Assembly: GCA_905372155.1 (NCBI GenBank)
Contig: CAJPNZ010000004.1
Location: 3,602 to 67,601 of the forward strand
Direction of reading: 5' to 3'
Length of the DNA: 64,000 nt
DNA from: Propionibacteriaceae bacterium
GTDB taxonomy: Bacteria; Actinomycetota; Actinomycetes; Propionibacteriales; Propionibacteriaceae
This document shows, piece by piece, positions 25,075-33,520 of this stretch (position 1 is its first letter; the number at the start of each line of letters is the position of its first letter). Position numbers and translations under genes: made by a program. A model generated the notes under the pieces. It made no database searches. It worked only from the letters and a program-made list of their open reading frames with translations, and was not told the origin of the DNA.

Positions 25075-25643
25075 GAGCGCCCCGGGAACTGCACCACCCC
25101 ACGGGGCAGAGGGGGGCGTCCTGAGATGTGCCCGAGGAGATCCTGCCAGGCCTTGAGATGGACGGTCATCTTGTGATGATTGTCCAGGATCGGTGTCCAG
25201 GAAGCCCTGACCTCCACCTCGGCCTGGTGCGTCGCGAGTTCCCCGAAACCACGGCCGTAGGATGCTGTCACGGTTCCGGCCAAGGCGCGGTGAGCAGCCC
25301 CATGCTTGGTGAGTGCCTCAGCCAACCACGACCATGCGGCCTCTGGTAGTAAAGGATCGGTGACCATTTCCTGGTCCACCTCGGCCCGCACGTAGGAGAC
25401 CAAACGGAAACGCCCCTCCCAGTTCTCGTTGCCGGCGGGATCGTGCAGCAGTATCAACCGCCCGGTGCCCAGCTCCTCGTCGCCCTCCATGAAGTCCAGT
25501 GCCATGGCCACGGAGAACGGGGCAATCCGTTGGGGAGACCCGATCTCCTCAGCCCTGATCCCTGAACGCCACTGCATGCTGGCAAATTCTTCCAGGGCAT
25601 GCTGGAACTCGGGGTCGGCCATGGTGGGCGGAGCTAGGGTCAC
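25071..25643 (-). CDS. DUF3000 family protein
   Basis: A 190-residue actinobacterial conserved protein, always near RNase D in this phylum. Notable segments: FQHALEEFASMQWRSGIRAEEI, IAPFSVAMALDFMEGDEELGTGRLILLHDP, EGRFRLVSYVRAEVDQEM, EVEVRASWTPI and the C-terminal HLKAWQDLLGHISGRPPLPRGVVQFPG. No catalytic motif is recognisable. ATGA overlap with rnd suggests stoichiometric co-expression and possibly a partner role in RNA processing (inference). It is soluble and has no signal peptide. It starts 10 nt after msrB. Confidence 0.88.
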   Translation of the reverse strand: MTLAPPTMADPEFQHALEEFASMQWRSGIRAEEIGSPQRIAPFSVAMALDFMEGDEELGTGRLILLHDPAGNENWEGRFRLVSYVRAEVDQEMVTDPLLPEAAWSWLAEALTKHGAAHRALAGTVTASYGRGFGELATHQAEVEVRASWTPILDNHHKMTVHLKAWQDLLGHISGRPPLPRGVVQFPGRS

Positions 25644-25653
25644 GGAAGTGAGC

Positions 25654-26094
25654 CTATGTGGCTTCTCCCGAGCTGGTTTGATGGCGCGCCGGAGCGAGGC
25701 GCAAGCAGATGGAGTTTATGCAATATCTCTCGTCGGTGGGGGTGGGGTATCCCTCGCCTCGGAAGACATGCCCCAGGTGAGAATTGCAGGCCGCGCACCG
25801 AACCTCGACACGGGGCGGCCCGGGAATGGAGTGGTCTTCCAGGTAGATGACCCGATCCTCTGCGAGGGGTTCGAAGAAGCTGGGCCAACCGCAGTGGGAG
25901 GAAAATTTCGCCTCACTGCGGAACAGCTCGGTCCCACAAGCCCTGCATTCGTACACCCCCTCGGCACTGGTATCCGTGTATTCACCCGTGAAGGGGGCCT
26001 CCGTGCCCGATTCTCGCAGCACGTGATACTCGAGATCGCTCAGACGGGTTTGCCATTCCTGGTCGGGGAGGTCGAGAGGAAAGTTGCTGGTCAT
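25654..26094 (-). CDS. msrB: Peptide-methionine (R)-S-oxide reductase
   Basis: Reduces methionine-R-sulfoxide in proteins. 146 residues with four zinc Cys as two CxxC pairs: C50/C53 (CRACG) and C100/C103 (CAACN). The catalytic Cys is C125 in RYCINS; H-C-GWPSF replaces the more common S-GWPSF. Start is ATG 26092-26094, which overlaps the stop of the CbiX-like gene by ATGA. GAAAG-type weak ribosome site; coupling probably drives initiation. Located upstream of DUF3000 and rnd on the same strand, so a four-gene unit (CbiX-like, msrB, DUF3000, rnd) is likely. Confidence 0.93.
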   Translation of the reverse strand: MTSNFPLDLPDQEWQTRLSDLEYHVLRESGTEAPFTGEYTDTSAEGVYECRACGTELFRSEAKFSSHCGWPSFFEPLAEDRVIYLEDHSIPGPPRVEVRCAACNSHLGHVFRGEGYPTPTDERYCINSICLRLAPARHQTSSGEAT

Positions 26095-26855
26095 GTTCCA
26101 TCCTCGTGAGGGTCGATGTCGAGCAGTCGCATGGCGGCAAAGGCGTAGCGGGCCAGGATCAGTTCGGTCACTCGTGGGTCCTCGGTTATCGGAGGGGTGA
26201 CGGCCAAGGCCCCCGCCCTGATCGCCGCTTGCTGATGAGCGCGGAAAACAGGACCGGAGGTCAGGAACAGGGAGCCGACAGCTATGTGCCGACGTCCTTG
26301 GCCGCGCAGCGCGCCTATGGCGAGGCCAGTGGCGCGACCGCTGATGTCGTTCTGGGCGAGTTGCACCGGAAGTTTGTGATGCGCGCCCCATTGCCGGGCT
26401 CGTCGGGCCAGTAGTGAGTTGCCCCTGTGATCCCCGCCGTCAGGGCAGGCCAGAACCAGGGCATCGACCTCGACGGCGTTTGCGCGGTGAAGCGCTCCGC
26501 GCAGTTTGGCATCCAGAACATTCAGCAGATCGATGTCCGGGCCGATGGGGCGTGCGATCACGATGCCCAGATCGGGGTTGGCAGCGCCAACCTCATCGCG
26601 GGCATGGGACAGGACGGGGGAGTGCTCGGTTGCTGAAACCAGGTCCATCGGGACCATCGCGATCTCCTCCACCCCGGTGGCGGCCAGGGCAGCAACTGCC
26701 TCGTGCACCGTTGGGGTGCTGCTGTTCAGAAGTCCGAGGGCGACGTGAAGATCGGGTCGCAGGCGATGGAGGTGGTCGATCACAACGTCCAGAGAGGTTC
26801 GGACGGCAGGATCATCGTCGCCTCGTGCGACGAGCACGATGGCTGGTGCCGACAT
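26091..26855 (-). CDS. CbiX-like sirohydrochlorin chelatase family protein (degenerate active site)
   Basis: A 254-residue duplicated CbiX-fold protein. The first half starts APAIVLVARGDDDPA where chelatases have an A-H-G-S motif: the metal-binding His is Arg here. The second-site His may persist in SATEHSP. In the second repeat LVLACPDGGDHRGNS and GSLFLTSGPVF replace the usual AAAGSSDP and FLAPG text. So the fold is clear but Co2+/Fe2+ chelation is doubtful. ATG 26853-26855 has GGAGAGG upstream. It leads the msrB-DUF3000-rnd unit and follows tRNA-Val(CAC) after 44 nt. A siroheme or cobalamin role is uncertain; no such pathway genes are nearby. Confidence 0.7.
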   Translation of the reverse strand: MSAPAIVLVARGDDDPAVRTSLDVVIDHLHRLRPDLHVALGLLNSSTPTVHEAVAALAATGVEEIAMVPMDLVSATEHSPVLSHARDEVGAANPDLGIVIARPIGPDIDLLNVLDAKLRGALHRANAVEVDALVLACPDGGDHRGNSLLARRARQWGAHHKLPVQLAQNDISGRATGLAIGALRGQGRRHIAVGSLFLTSGPVFRAHQQAAIRAGALAVTPPITEDPRVTELILARYAFAAMRLLDIDPHEDGT

Positions 26856-26899
26856 ACCTCTCCTCCTTGCGGCTGACTGGCTTTCGTGAGGAGCATCGG

Positions 26900-26971
26900 T
26901 GGGCGATGGCGGTTTCGAACCGCCGACCTCTTCGGTGTGAACGAAGCGCGCTACCACTGCGCCAATCGCCC
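26900..26971 (-). tRNA. tRNA-Val (anticodon CAC)
   Basis: Cloverleaf: acceptor GGGCGAT / ATCGCCC, D arm GGCGCAGTGGTAGCGC, anticodon stem CTTCG / CGAAG around loop TTCACAC (anticodon CAC, reads GUG), T arm GGCGGTTCGAAACCGCC, discriminator A. 72 nt; CCA is not encoded. Stand-alone gene with its own promoter at 26984-27013. Confidence 0.95.
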
Positions 26972-26983
26972 GTGCGGTCTGCC

Positions 26984-27013
26984 ACTTTAGCGCACCTTCC
27001 AAGAAGGCGCCAA
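26984..27013 (-). promoter_or_regulatory. Promoter of tRNA-Val(CAC)
   Basis: On the minus strand TTGGCG (27008-27013) and TAAAGT (26984-26989) are separated by 18 nt. The predicted start lies just before the tRNA 5' end (26971). Confidence 0.6.
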
Positions 27014-27226
27014 CCACGAGGATTCCCCGGTTTCATTATCAACAAGGCAACATGCAACGTCGTGGGGCCGGAACGGCAACAGATCAGTTGAGCGTCTGCC
27101 GTGCCGGAGTCGTGAGGCCGGGAAGAGTGAGGCGGTTCGGTGTGCCGTCATGGGGTCAAGCTCGACGGAGCACGCTCGTGGAATCTCTAAAGTGGATTTG
27201 TTCGCCGAATTCTTGGAGGTGTGGCC

Positions 27227-28705
27227 ATGGAGGCCGTTTCCGTAGAAAACTCTTTGGTGGCGAGGGCGCTCGCCACCGCCCCGACCGGGGTTTTCATCAA
27301 CGGCACTTGGCGCGAGGCCCGGGGTGATGGGGAGTTCGATGTCATCAATCCGGCGACGGGGAATGTGATCACCCGGGTCGCCGACGCGGATGCCGAAGAT
27401 GGTCTGGCTGCGCTGGAGGCCGCGGCCGCGGCCCAGGAGAGCTGGGCCCGCACGGCACCGCGGGCCCGTGCGGAACTGCTCCGAAACCTGTTCGAGATCG
27501 TCGTGGAACGCGCGGAGGAGTTCGCGGTCCTGATGACCATCGAGATGGGGAAGCCCCTGGCCGAGGCGCGCGGTGAAGTGGCGTACGGGGCCGAGTTCCT
27601 CCGCTGGTTCTCCGAGGAGGCGGTGCGCCTGAACGGCCGCTATTCCACGACCCCCGAGGGCGGCCTGAGGGTGATCACCATGCCTCGTCCCGTCGGTCCG
27701 GTCCTGGCCATCACCCCGTGGAACTTTCCTCTGGCGATGGCCACCCGCAAGCTCGGCCCAGCGTTGGCGGCCGGCTGTTCCGGTGTCCTGAAGCCGTCGA
27801 AGCTGACCCCTCTGACCGCCCTCGCCTTCGCCGAGGCATGCCGGCTGGCCGGTGTTCCAAACGGCGTGGTCAACGTGGTTCCCACCTCGTCCTCCGCCGC
27901 CCTGACCAAGCCCCTGCTCGGGGATCCGAGGCTGCGGAAGCTTTCCTTCACGGGATCCACCGATGTGGGCAAGAGGTTGCTTCGCGAGGCCGCTGACAAC
28001 GTGCTGCGGACCTCGATGGAACTCGGGGGCTGCGCCCCGTTCATCGTCTTCGGCGATGCGGACCTGGATCGCGCGGTGGCGGCCGCGAAATCCGCGAAAC
28101 TGCGGAACATGGGTGAGGCCTGCAACGCCGCGAACCGGTTCTACGTCTCCCGGGAACTGGTCGACGAGTTCGCCGCGCGGCTCGCCGCCGAGTTCGAGGG
28201 GCTGGTCGTGGGTGATGGGCTCGATCCGGCGACCGACATCGGTCCCATCATCACATCCGGGCAGCGGCAGCGCCTCCGGGGACTCGTGGAGGGAGCTCGT
28301 GAACGCGGTGCCCGGGTGCTCACGGGAGGCGAGGATGTCACAGGTCCGGGATACTTCTACCGCCCGACCGTGCTGACCGTCGCAGACCCCGGGGAGCCCG
28401 TGGTCTGCGAAGAGCTGTTCGGGCCCGTGGCCCCGGTGGTGCCCTTCGATTCCGAGGAACAGGTACTCACCTGGGCGAACTCCTCGCCGGTCGGGCTGGC
28501 CGCCTACGTTCACACGGGAGACATCGACCGCGCGTTGCGGATGTCGGAGCGACTCGAGGTCGGCATGACCGGGATCAATTCCGCCGCGATCTCCAACCCG
28601 GCTGCCCCGTTCGGCGGGGTCAAACACTCGGGGCTGGGCCGCGAGGGCGGCTCTGAGGGCATCGCCGAGTACCTGGAGACCATCTACGTCGGAATCCCCG
28701 TTTGA
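27227..28705 (+). CDS. NAD(P)-dependent succinate-semialdehyde-type aldehyde dehydrogenase
   Basis: A 492-residue ALDH-superfamily enzyme, closest in text to succinate-semialdehyde dehydrogenases. Cofactor segment ITPWNFPLAMATRKLGPALAAGC, then KPSKLTPLTA; Rossmann FTGSTDVGKRL; catalytic Glu in MELGGCAPFIV and nucleophile Cys in GEACNAANRFYV (consensus G-Q-x-C). C-terminal EELFGPVAPV and FGGVKHSGLGREGG are typical. ATG 27227 is chosen because GGAGG at 27215-27219 is 7 nt away; the GTG at 27221 is too close. It stands alone and is closed by a 9-bp hairpin at 28715-28747. The precise aldehyde is inferred only from family likeness. Confidence 0.88.
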   Translation: MEAVSVENSLVARALATAPTGVFINGTWREARGDGEFDVINPATGNVITRVADADAEDGLAALEAAAAAQESWARTAPRARAELLRNLFEIVVERAEEFAVLMTIEMGKPLAEARGEVAYGAEFLRWFSEEAVRLNGRYSTTPEGGLRVITMPRPVGPVLAITPWNFPLAMATRKLGPALAAGCSGVLKPSKLTPLTALAFAEACRLAGVPNGVVNVVPTSSSAALTKPLLGDPRLRKLSFTGSTDVGKRLLREAADNVLRTSMELGGCAPFIVFGDADLDRAVAAAKSAKLRNMGEACNAANRFYVSRELVDEFAARLAAEFEGLVVGDGLDPATDIGPIITSGQRQRLRGLVEGARERGARVLTGGEDVTGPGYFYRPTVLTVADPGEPVVCEELFGPVAPVVPFDSEEQVLTWANSSPVGLAAYVHTGDIDRALRMSERLEVGMTGINSAAISNPAAPFGGVKHSGLGREGGSEGIAEYLETIYVGIPV

Positions 28706-28714
28706 GGCCCGCGG

Positions 28715-28747
28715 GTGTTTCAGTCCTGGCCAGTGGGGCTGAAACAC
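28715..28747 (+). terminator. Hairpin terminator after the aldehyde dehydrogenase
   Basis: Inverted repeat GTGTTTCAG / CTGAAACAC (9 bp, 15-nt loop that itself contains CTGGCCAG), 10 nt after the stop codon. It isolates the tRNA cluster downstream. Confidence 0.75.
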
Positions 28748-28764
28748 TCATTGGCGGGTGAAAC

Positions 28765-28794
28765 TTGCATCCGCTCGAAACCCTGCGCTAGTGT
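28765..28794 (+). promoter_or_regulatory. Promoter of the tRNA Gly-Cys-Val cluster
   Basis: TTGCAT (28765-28770) and TAGTGT (28789-28794), 18-nt spacer, 52 nt upstream of the first tRNA. No other promoter-like pair lies before the cluster. Confidence 0.55.
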
Positions 28795-28846
28795 TCTCTA
28801 CGCGCCGAACGAGGCAGCCCGAAGGGGAGGTCAGGGGAAAGCGCGT

Positions 28847-28919
28847 GCGGACGTGGCTCAGTTGGTAGAGCATCACCTTGCCAAGGTGAGGGTCGCGAGT
28901 TCGAATCTCGTCGTCCGCT
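28847..28919 (+). tRNA. tRNA-Gly (anticodon GCC)
   Basis: Acceptor GCGGACG / CGTCCGC, D arm GCTCAGTTGGTAGAGC, anticodon stem TCACC / GGTGA with loop TTGCCAA (GCC), T arm GCGAGTTCGAATCTCGT, discriminator T. 73 nt. First of three tandem tRNA genes. Confidence 0.96.
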
Positions 28920-28937
28920 CGGAGACATGTTCCACTC

Positions 28938-29008
28938 GGTGGAGTGGCCGAGAGGCGAGGCAACGGACTGCAAATCCGTGTACACGGGTTCGAATCCCGT
29001 CTCCACCT
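28938..29008 (+). tRNA. tRNA-Cys (anticodon GCA)
   Basis: Acceptor GGTGGAG / CTCCACC, anticodon stem ACGGA / TCCGT with loop CTGCAAA (GCA), T arm ACGGGTTCGAATCCCGT, discriminator T (U73, the Cys identity base). 71 nt, the usual short length for bacterial tRNA-Cys. Confidence 0.96.
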
Positions 29009-29009
29009 C

Positions 29010-29081
29010 GGGCGGTTGGCGCAGTGGTAGCGCGCTTCCTTGACACGGAAGAGGTCGCCAGTTCAAACCTGGCATCGCCCA
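29010..29081 (+). tRNA. tRNA-Val (anticodon GAC)
   Basis: Acceptor GGGCGGT / ATCGCCC (one G-T pair), anticodon stem CTTCC / GGAAG with loop TTGACAC (GAC), T arm GCCAGTTCAAACCTGGC, discriminator A. 72 nt; one base separates it from tRNA-Cys. It is nearly the same in D arm as tRNA-Val(CAC) at 26.9 kb. Confidence 0.96.
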
Positions 29082-29129
29082 CGAAATACACCGGGCTCAG
29101 CGAGCTCGGGTTTTCATCTGGAGGCTCCC

Positions 29130-29426
29130 GTGAGCAAGTCAAAGCTGATGAACAACGCAGCCAGGTCCCGGTTCGAACTGCTGATCGACGAGCGCGTGGC
29201 CACTTACATCGATTACATGGACCATGGCTACGCGCTGGAATTGACCCACACCGTCACCGAACCGGAATTCAGGGGCAGGGGATTGGCGGGGGAACTGGCC
29301 GACTTCGCCCTGATCTGGATCGAGGCCGAGGAGAAACGAGTCATCCCCACCTGTGCCTTCGTCGCCGAACGCATGGCGAAGAAACCCGAGTTCACCCACC
29401 TGGCGGCAAGATCCCCCCATCCATGA
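29130..29426 (+). CDS. Small GNAT-like acetyltransferase (YidJ/Acetyltransf_CG type)
   Basis: A 98-residue protein of the short GNAT group that lacks the first strands of full GNAT enzymes. Family pattern: ERVATYIDYMDHGYALELTHTVTEP, then acetyl-CoA loop FRGRGLAGELADFAL, then VIPTCAFVAERMAKKPEF. These small proteins are widespread; substrates are unknown. GTG 29130 has GGAGG at 29120-29124, 5 nt away. It begins 48 nt after the tRNA cluster and could be read from the same promoter. The 173 nt after it (29427-29599) hold no gene. Confidence 0.82.
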   Translation: MSKSKLMNNAARSRFELLIDERVATYIDYMDHGYALELTHTVTEPEFRGRGLAGELADFALIWIEAEEKRVIPTCAFVAERMAKKPEFTHLAARSPHP

Positions 29427-29599
29427 TCACGACCCACAACGCCACGAACCAGTCCGGACGCCGCTTCCCGGAGCCCGGGTGACCTTTCCGCTGGCTGGCG
29501 TGACCTCAAGACGAGGGAGCTGTCCGGGCGCGAACCTTTAACGCGTCATGCCCGGCTGGTGGCAGAATGAGCGGGTCGCCCAGTGAAAGGAACGCGCAC

Positions 29600-31615
29600 G
29601 TGTCTGCGTCCATCGTCGTCATTCGTCCCGGCTCTCGTGAGAACGTCGAGTTGACGACCACCACCACGGGGCTCGACCTCTTCGGAGAGGATCGCACCAT
29701 CGTGGCGATGAGGGTCGGAGGCGAGATCCGCGACCTCCAGCGCGAACTGGCCGACGGCGACGAGGTGGAACCCGTCCTGGCCGACAGCGACGAGGGCCTC
29801 GCCATCATCCGCCACTCCGCGGCACACGTGACCGCCCAGGCCCTGCAGCACCTGTTCGCGGAGGCGAAGCTCGGCATCGGCCCACCCATCACCGACGGCT
29901 TCTACTACGATTTCGCCACCTCCCCGCTGACCCCGGAGGACCTGAAGGCGATCGAGAAACGGATGGGTCAGATAGTCCGTGAGAAACAGCGCTTCGTGCG
30001 GCGGGAGGTCAGCGATGAGGAGGCCCGCGAGGAACTGGCCACCGAACCCTTCAAACTGGAGCTGATAGCGGACAAGGGTGGTGCCTCCGCCGCCGACGGC
30101 TCATCCGTCGAGGTGGGGGAGGGGCAGCTCACCATCTACGACAACGTCCGTCGCGACGGCTCCGTCGCGTGGCGCGACCTGTGCCGCGGCCCCCACCTGC
30201 CCCACACCGGCTACCTCCAGGCGTTCGCGCTGACCAAATCGAGCGCCGCCTACTGGCGGGGCGATCAGCGCAACGCCGGATTGCAACGCGTCTACGGCAC
30301 CGCGTGGGCCACGCGGGAGGACCTGAAGGCCTACCAGACCCGCATGGCCGAGGCAGCCAGGCGCGACCACCGCAAACTCGGCACCGAACTGGACCTGTTC
30401 TCCTTCCCCGACGAAATCGGGTCGGGACTGGCCGTGTTCCACCCGAACGGGGCCGTGGTGCGCATGGAGATGGAGGACTACTCCCGGCGCCGCCACGTCG
30501 AGGAGGGCTACCAGTTCGCCTACACCCCGCACCTGACGAAGGCATCCCTGTTCCAGACCTCCGGGCACCTCGACTGGTACGCCGACGGCATGTACCCGCC
30601 CATGCACATGGACGAGGAACGCGATGCGCAGGGCAACATCCGCAGGCAGGGACAGGACTACTACCTGAAACCCATGAACTGCCCCATGCACAACCTGATC
30701 TTCCGTTCGCGGGGCCGTTCCTACCGGGAACTGCCGCTGCGGCTGTTCGAGTTCGGCACCGTCTACCGCAACGAGAAATCCGGCGTGGTGCACGGCCTGA
30801 CCCGGGCCAGGGGATTCACCCAGGACGACGCCCACATCTACTGCACCCGCGAACAGATGCGCGACGAGCTGACCGGTCTCCTGACCTTCGTGCTCGACCT
30901 GCTCAAGGACTACGGCCTGGACGACTTCTACCTGGAACTGTCCACCAAGAATCCCGAGAAGTTCGTGGGCGACGACGAAACCTGGGAGGAGGCCACCGAC
31001 GTTCTGGCCGAGGTGGCGACGGCCTCCGGTTTGGAGCTCGTGCCCGACCCGGGGGGTGCGGCCTTCTACGGCCCGAAGATCTCGGTGCAGGCCAAGGACG
31101 CCATCGGACGCACCTGGCAGATGTCCACGATCCAGCTCGACTTCAACCTGCCGGAACGTTTCGGACTGGAATACCAAGCGGCCGACGGAACACGCCAGCG
31201 GCCGGTGATGATCCACCGGGCCCTGTTCGGTTCGATCGAACGGTTCTTCGGGGTGCTGACCGAACACTACGCCGGGGCCTTCCCGGCCTGGCTCGCCCCG
31301 GTGCAGGTGCTCGGCGTCCCCGTGGCGGACGAGTTCAACGACCACCTGGCGGATGTCGCATCCCGGTTGAAGGCCCACGGGATCCGGGTCGAGCTCGACT
31401 TCTCGGATGACCGTTTCGGCAAGAAGATCCGAAACGCGTCCAGATCGAAGGCGCCGTTCATTCTCATCGCCGGTGGGGAGGACCGTGACGCGAGGGCCGT
31501 GAGCTTCCGCTTCCGGGACGGATCCCAGCTGAACGGGGTACCCGTCGAACAGGCGGTGGAGCGGATCCGCGCCCACATCGCCTCCCGCAGCAACACGGAT
31601 CCGGGTGCGCGATGA
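29600..31615 (+). CDS. thrS: Threonyl-tRNA synthetase
   Basis: Class II aminoacyl-tRNA synthetase, 671 residues. Order: TGS domain (about 1-62), editing domain with HSAAHVTAQAL, catalytic core with YTPHLTKASLFQTSGHLDWY, active-site zinc ligands C361 in MNCPMHN, His in DDAHIYC and His in MIHRALFGS, and a C-terminal anticodon-binding domain (APVQVLGVPV to the end). Class II motif 2 is FRNE-like (VYRNEKSGVVHGLTRARGF). GTG 29600 is preferred because AAAGGAA ends 7 nt before it; an upstream in-frame start at 29567 has none. No T-box leader is visible. It overlaps the HIT gene by ATGA. Confidence 0.95.
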   Translation: MSASIVVIRPGSRENVELTTTTTGLDLFGEDRTIVAMRVGGEIRDLQRELADGDEVEPVLADSDEGLAIIRHSAAHVTAQALQHLFAEAKLGIGPPITDGFYYDFATSPLTPEDLKAIEKRMGQIVREKQRFVRREVSDEEAREELATEPFKLELIADKGGASAADGSSVEVGEGQLTIYDNVRRDGSVAWRDLCRGPHLPHTGYLQAFALTKSSAAYWRGDQRNAGLQRVYGTAWATREDLKAYQTRMAEAARRDHRKLGTELDLFSFPDEIGSGLAVFHPNGAVVRMEMEDYSRRRHVEEGYQFAYTPHLTKASLFQTSGHLDWYADGMYPPMHMDEERDAQGNIRRQGQDYYLKPMNCPMHNLIFRSRGRSYRELPLRLFEFGTVYRNEKSGVVHGLTRARGFTQDDAHIYCTREQMRDELTGLLTFVLDLLKDYGLDDFYLELSTKNPEKFVGDDETWEEATDVLAEVATASGLELVPDPGGAAFYGPKISVQAKDAIGRTWQMSTIQLDFNLPERFGLEYQAADGTRQRPVMIHRALFGSIERFFGVLTEHYAGAFPAWLAPVQVLGVPVADEFNDHLADVASRLKAHGIRVELDFSDDRFGKKIRNASRSKAPFILIAGGEDRDARAVSFRFRDGSQLNGVPVEQAVERIRAHIASRSNTDPGAR

Positions 31616-32145
31616 CGGAACCGTCCTCTGAGCTGTGCGGGGTCCCCGACTCCTTCCAGAGATTGTGGACCCCGCACAGGATGGTCTACATCGAGGGGGA
31701 CAAACCGAAGGACGAGGCCGGCTGCCCGTTCTGCCTTTCCCCCACGAAACGTGACGAGGACGGGCTGATCGTCGCCCGCGGCGAGCATGCCTTCGTGGTC
31801 ATGAACCTGTTCCCCTACTCGCCGGGGCACCTGTTGGTGTGCCCCTACCGTCACGTCAGCGGATACGTCGACGCCACTGCGGAGGAGACCCGCGAGATGG
31901 CGGAACTCACCCAGCGGGCCATCGCGGTTCTGACGGAGGTCTCGCAGCCCGCCGGTTTCAACATCGGCATGAACCAGGGAACCGTCGCCGGCGCCGGAAT
32001 AGCCGCCCACCTGCACCAGCACATCGTCCCCCGCTGGTTGGGGGACACGAACTTCATGCCGATCATCGGGCGGACCCGCGCCCTTCCCCAACTGCTCGGT
32101 GACGCCCGTGAACGACTCGCCGGGGCGTGGGTGGACATGGCCTAG
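31612..32145 (+). CDS. HIT-family hydrolase/phosphorylase (Ap4A phosphorylase type)
   Basis: A 177-residue histidine-triad protein. HIT motif HLHQHIVPR (H-x-H-x-H) is present; CPFC near residue 38 is a probable zinc-binding pair with a later His. The N-terminal RMVYIEGDKP and HVSGYVDATAEE match Rv2613c, described as a diadenosine tetraphosphate phosphorylase in Mycobacterium. thrS-HIT adjacency is conserved, and ThrRS can make Ap4A, so the pairing is functionally sensible (inference). Overlap with thrS is ATGA at 31612-31615. Confidence 0.88.
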   Translation: MTEPSSELCGVPDSFQRLWTPHRMVYIEGDKPKDEAGCPFCLSPTKRDEDGLIVARGEHAFVVMNLFPYSPGHLLVCPYRHVSGYVDATAEETREMAELTQRAIAVLTEVSQPAGFNIGMNQGTVAGAGIAAHLHQHIVPRWLGDTNFMPIIGRTRALPQLLGDARERLAGAWVDMA

Positions 32146-32155
32146 GCTGGTTGCC

Positions 32156-32758
32156 GTGAGCGCAGTCGAACCAACCCGGACCTGGGACACCGATCGGCTG
32201 TTGACGATACCGAATGTTCTCTCATTCCTGCGGCTGCTGGCAGTGCCGGTGTTCGGATGGCTCATCCTGGCCGGGCACGACCTGGCGGCGGTGATCCTGT
32301 TGGCCGTTTCAGGGGCGACGGACTGGCTCGACGGTTTCCTGGCACGCGCGCTCCACCAGACCTCGCTGCTGGGGGCGCGCCTCGATCCGGTTGCTGATCG
32401 GCTCTACATCCTCACCGCGGTCGTGGTGATGACCATCAGAGGACTCGTGCCTTGGTGGCTGCTGGCCGTCCTCGTCGCTCGTGACCTGCTGCTGCTGTGC
32501 CTGCTCCCCTCATTGCGGCGAAGCGGACGAGTGGCACTTCCTGTGAATCTTGTCGGTAAAGCGGGGACGATGTTCCTGCTGTTGGCCTTTCCGCTCATGC
32601 TGATCGGATCTTCTGCCTCATTCGGTCTTGTTGCGGCAGGATGGCTGGGATGGATACTGGCGCTCTCCGGAGCAGTCGCCTACTGGGTTGCCGGGGTCCT
32701 CTATCTGCGGGGAACCGTGGAACTTGCACGTGAAAGAGGTGAACGGGATGCGTCCTGA
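32156..32758 (+). CDS. CDP-alcohol phosphatidyltransferase (PgsA family)
   Basis: A 200-residue integral membrane enzyme that transfers a phosphatidyl group from CDP-diacylglycerol to an alcohol. The family signature D-x2-D-G-x2-A-R-x8-G-x3-D-x3-D is complete at residues 56-81 (D56, D59, G60, A63, R64, G73, D77, D81). About six helices. GTG 32156 is leaderless-type: TAGGCT at 32143-32148 ends 7 nt before. DUF881 genes follow, as after pgsA2 in Mycobacterium (Rv1822), whereas after thrS-HIT one would expect the PIP synthase pgsA1. Which lipid it makes is open. Confidence 0.83.
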   Translation: MSAVEPTRTWDTDRLLTIPNVLSFLRLLAVPVFGWLILAGHDLAAVILLAVSGATDWLDGFLARALHQTSLLGARLDPVADRLYILTAVVVMTIRGLVPWWLLAVLVARDLLLLCLLPSLRRSGRVALPVNLVGKAGTMFLLLAFPLMLIGSSASFGLVAAGWLGWILALSGAVAYWVAGVLYLRGTVELARERGERDAS

Positions 32759-33509
32759 TGCCAGTATGAGTCTCCTGAGCGATCTCGCTTCGGAGGCCAT
32801 GGAGCCAGAGTACCGGACCACGACATCTCCGCGACGCAGCCGCTTGGTGATGTCCCTTGCACTCCTCATGGTGGCTGCTCTGCTGGCTCTCGCCGCGATA
32901 TCCACCACCCGCTCTCGTAGTGAGATGGCAGATGAAAAAGAGGACCTCCTGTCGAGAATCGCCGCGGAACGACAGCACCGCGACGACCTCACAGCCAGGG
33001 CGAGTGAACTTGATGCAGAGAACAGCCAACTACGCCAGGACGCCGTGGCAGATCCGAGCGTTCGGGCCGATCTACAGGAAACCGAGCTGGCTGCTGGAGC
33101 CATTGCCGTCTCAGGGCCTGGTGTCCGGGCCCGGGTGAATGATGCGGAAAAAACGCCAAATGGCAGTCGGGTGATCTATGATTCCGATCTGACACGCTTG
33201 GTGAACGGGATGTGGCAGGCAGGGGCCGAAGCAGTTGCCATAAACGGCCATCGCATCACAACCCTCACTCCCATCCGCTCCGCTGGGTCCGCCATAACTG
33301 TGGATTATGTCTCTCTGAGTCCGCCATATGTTCTGGAGGCAATAGGGGACCCTGCTCGGCTGCAGGCGCGTTTCGCACGAACCTCTGCCGCAGTGTGGTG
33401 GCAGTATCTGCACGACAACTACGGAATCACCTACGAACTTCAAACGGTGAGCAGTGACCTGAAACTACCGGCCGACCCGGCGATGACGCTTCGTTACACC
33501 AAGAGTTGA
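32748..33509 (+). CDS. DUF881 family membrane-anchored protein (first copy)
   Basis: A 253-residue protein with a short cytoplasmic N-terminus, one transmembrane helix (MSLALLMVAALLALAAIS, about 36-54), a coiled-coil-like segment (SEMADEKEDLLSRIAAERQHRDDL) and a C-terminal DUF881 domain (GPGVRARVNDAE, DLTRLVNGMWQAGAEAVAINGHRI, YVLEAIGDPARLQARF). ATG 32748 has AAAGAGGT at 32733-32740 and overlaps the CDP-alcohol transferase end by 11 nt. Related to Rv1823 of Mycobacterium. Function is unknown; DUF881 proteins sit with division and envelope genes. Confidence 0.85.
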   Translation: MRPDASMSLLSDLASEAMEPEYRTTTSPRRSRLVMSLALLMVAALLALAAISTTRSRSEMADEKEDLLSRIAAERQHRDDLTARASELDAENSQLRQDAVADPSVRADLQETELAAGAIAVSGPGVRARVNDAEKTPNGSRVIYDSDLTRLVNGMWQAGAEAVAINGHRITTLTPIRSAGSAITVDYVSLSPPYVLEAIGDPARLQARFARTSAAVWWQYLHDNYGITYELQTVSSDLKLPADPAMTLRYTKS

Positions 33510-33520
33510 AGGAGGAGAGA

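Noticed and set aside
28847..29081. tRNA cluster as an integration (att) site
   Set aside because: No integrase, direct repeat of a tRNA 3' end or foreign gene block lies nearby.
29427..29599. T-box leader before thrS
   Set aside because: No T-box sequence or specifier stem-loop seen; thrS has a plain ribosome site.
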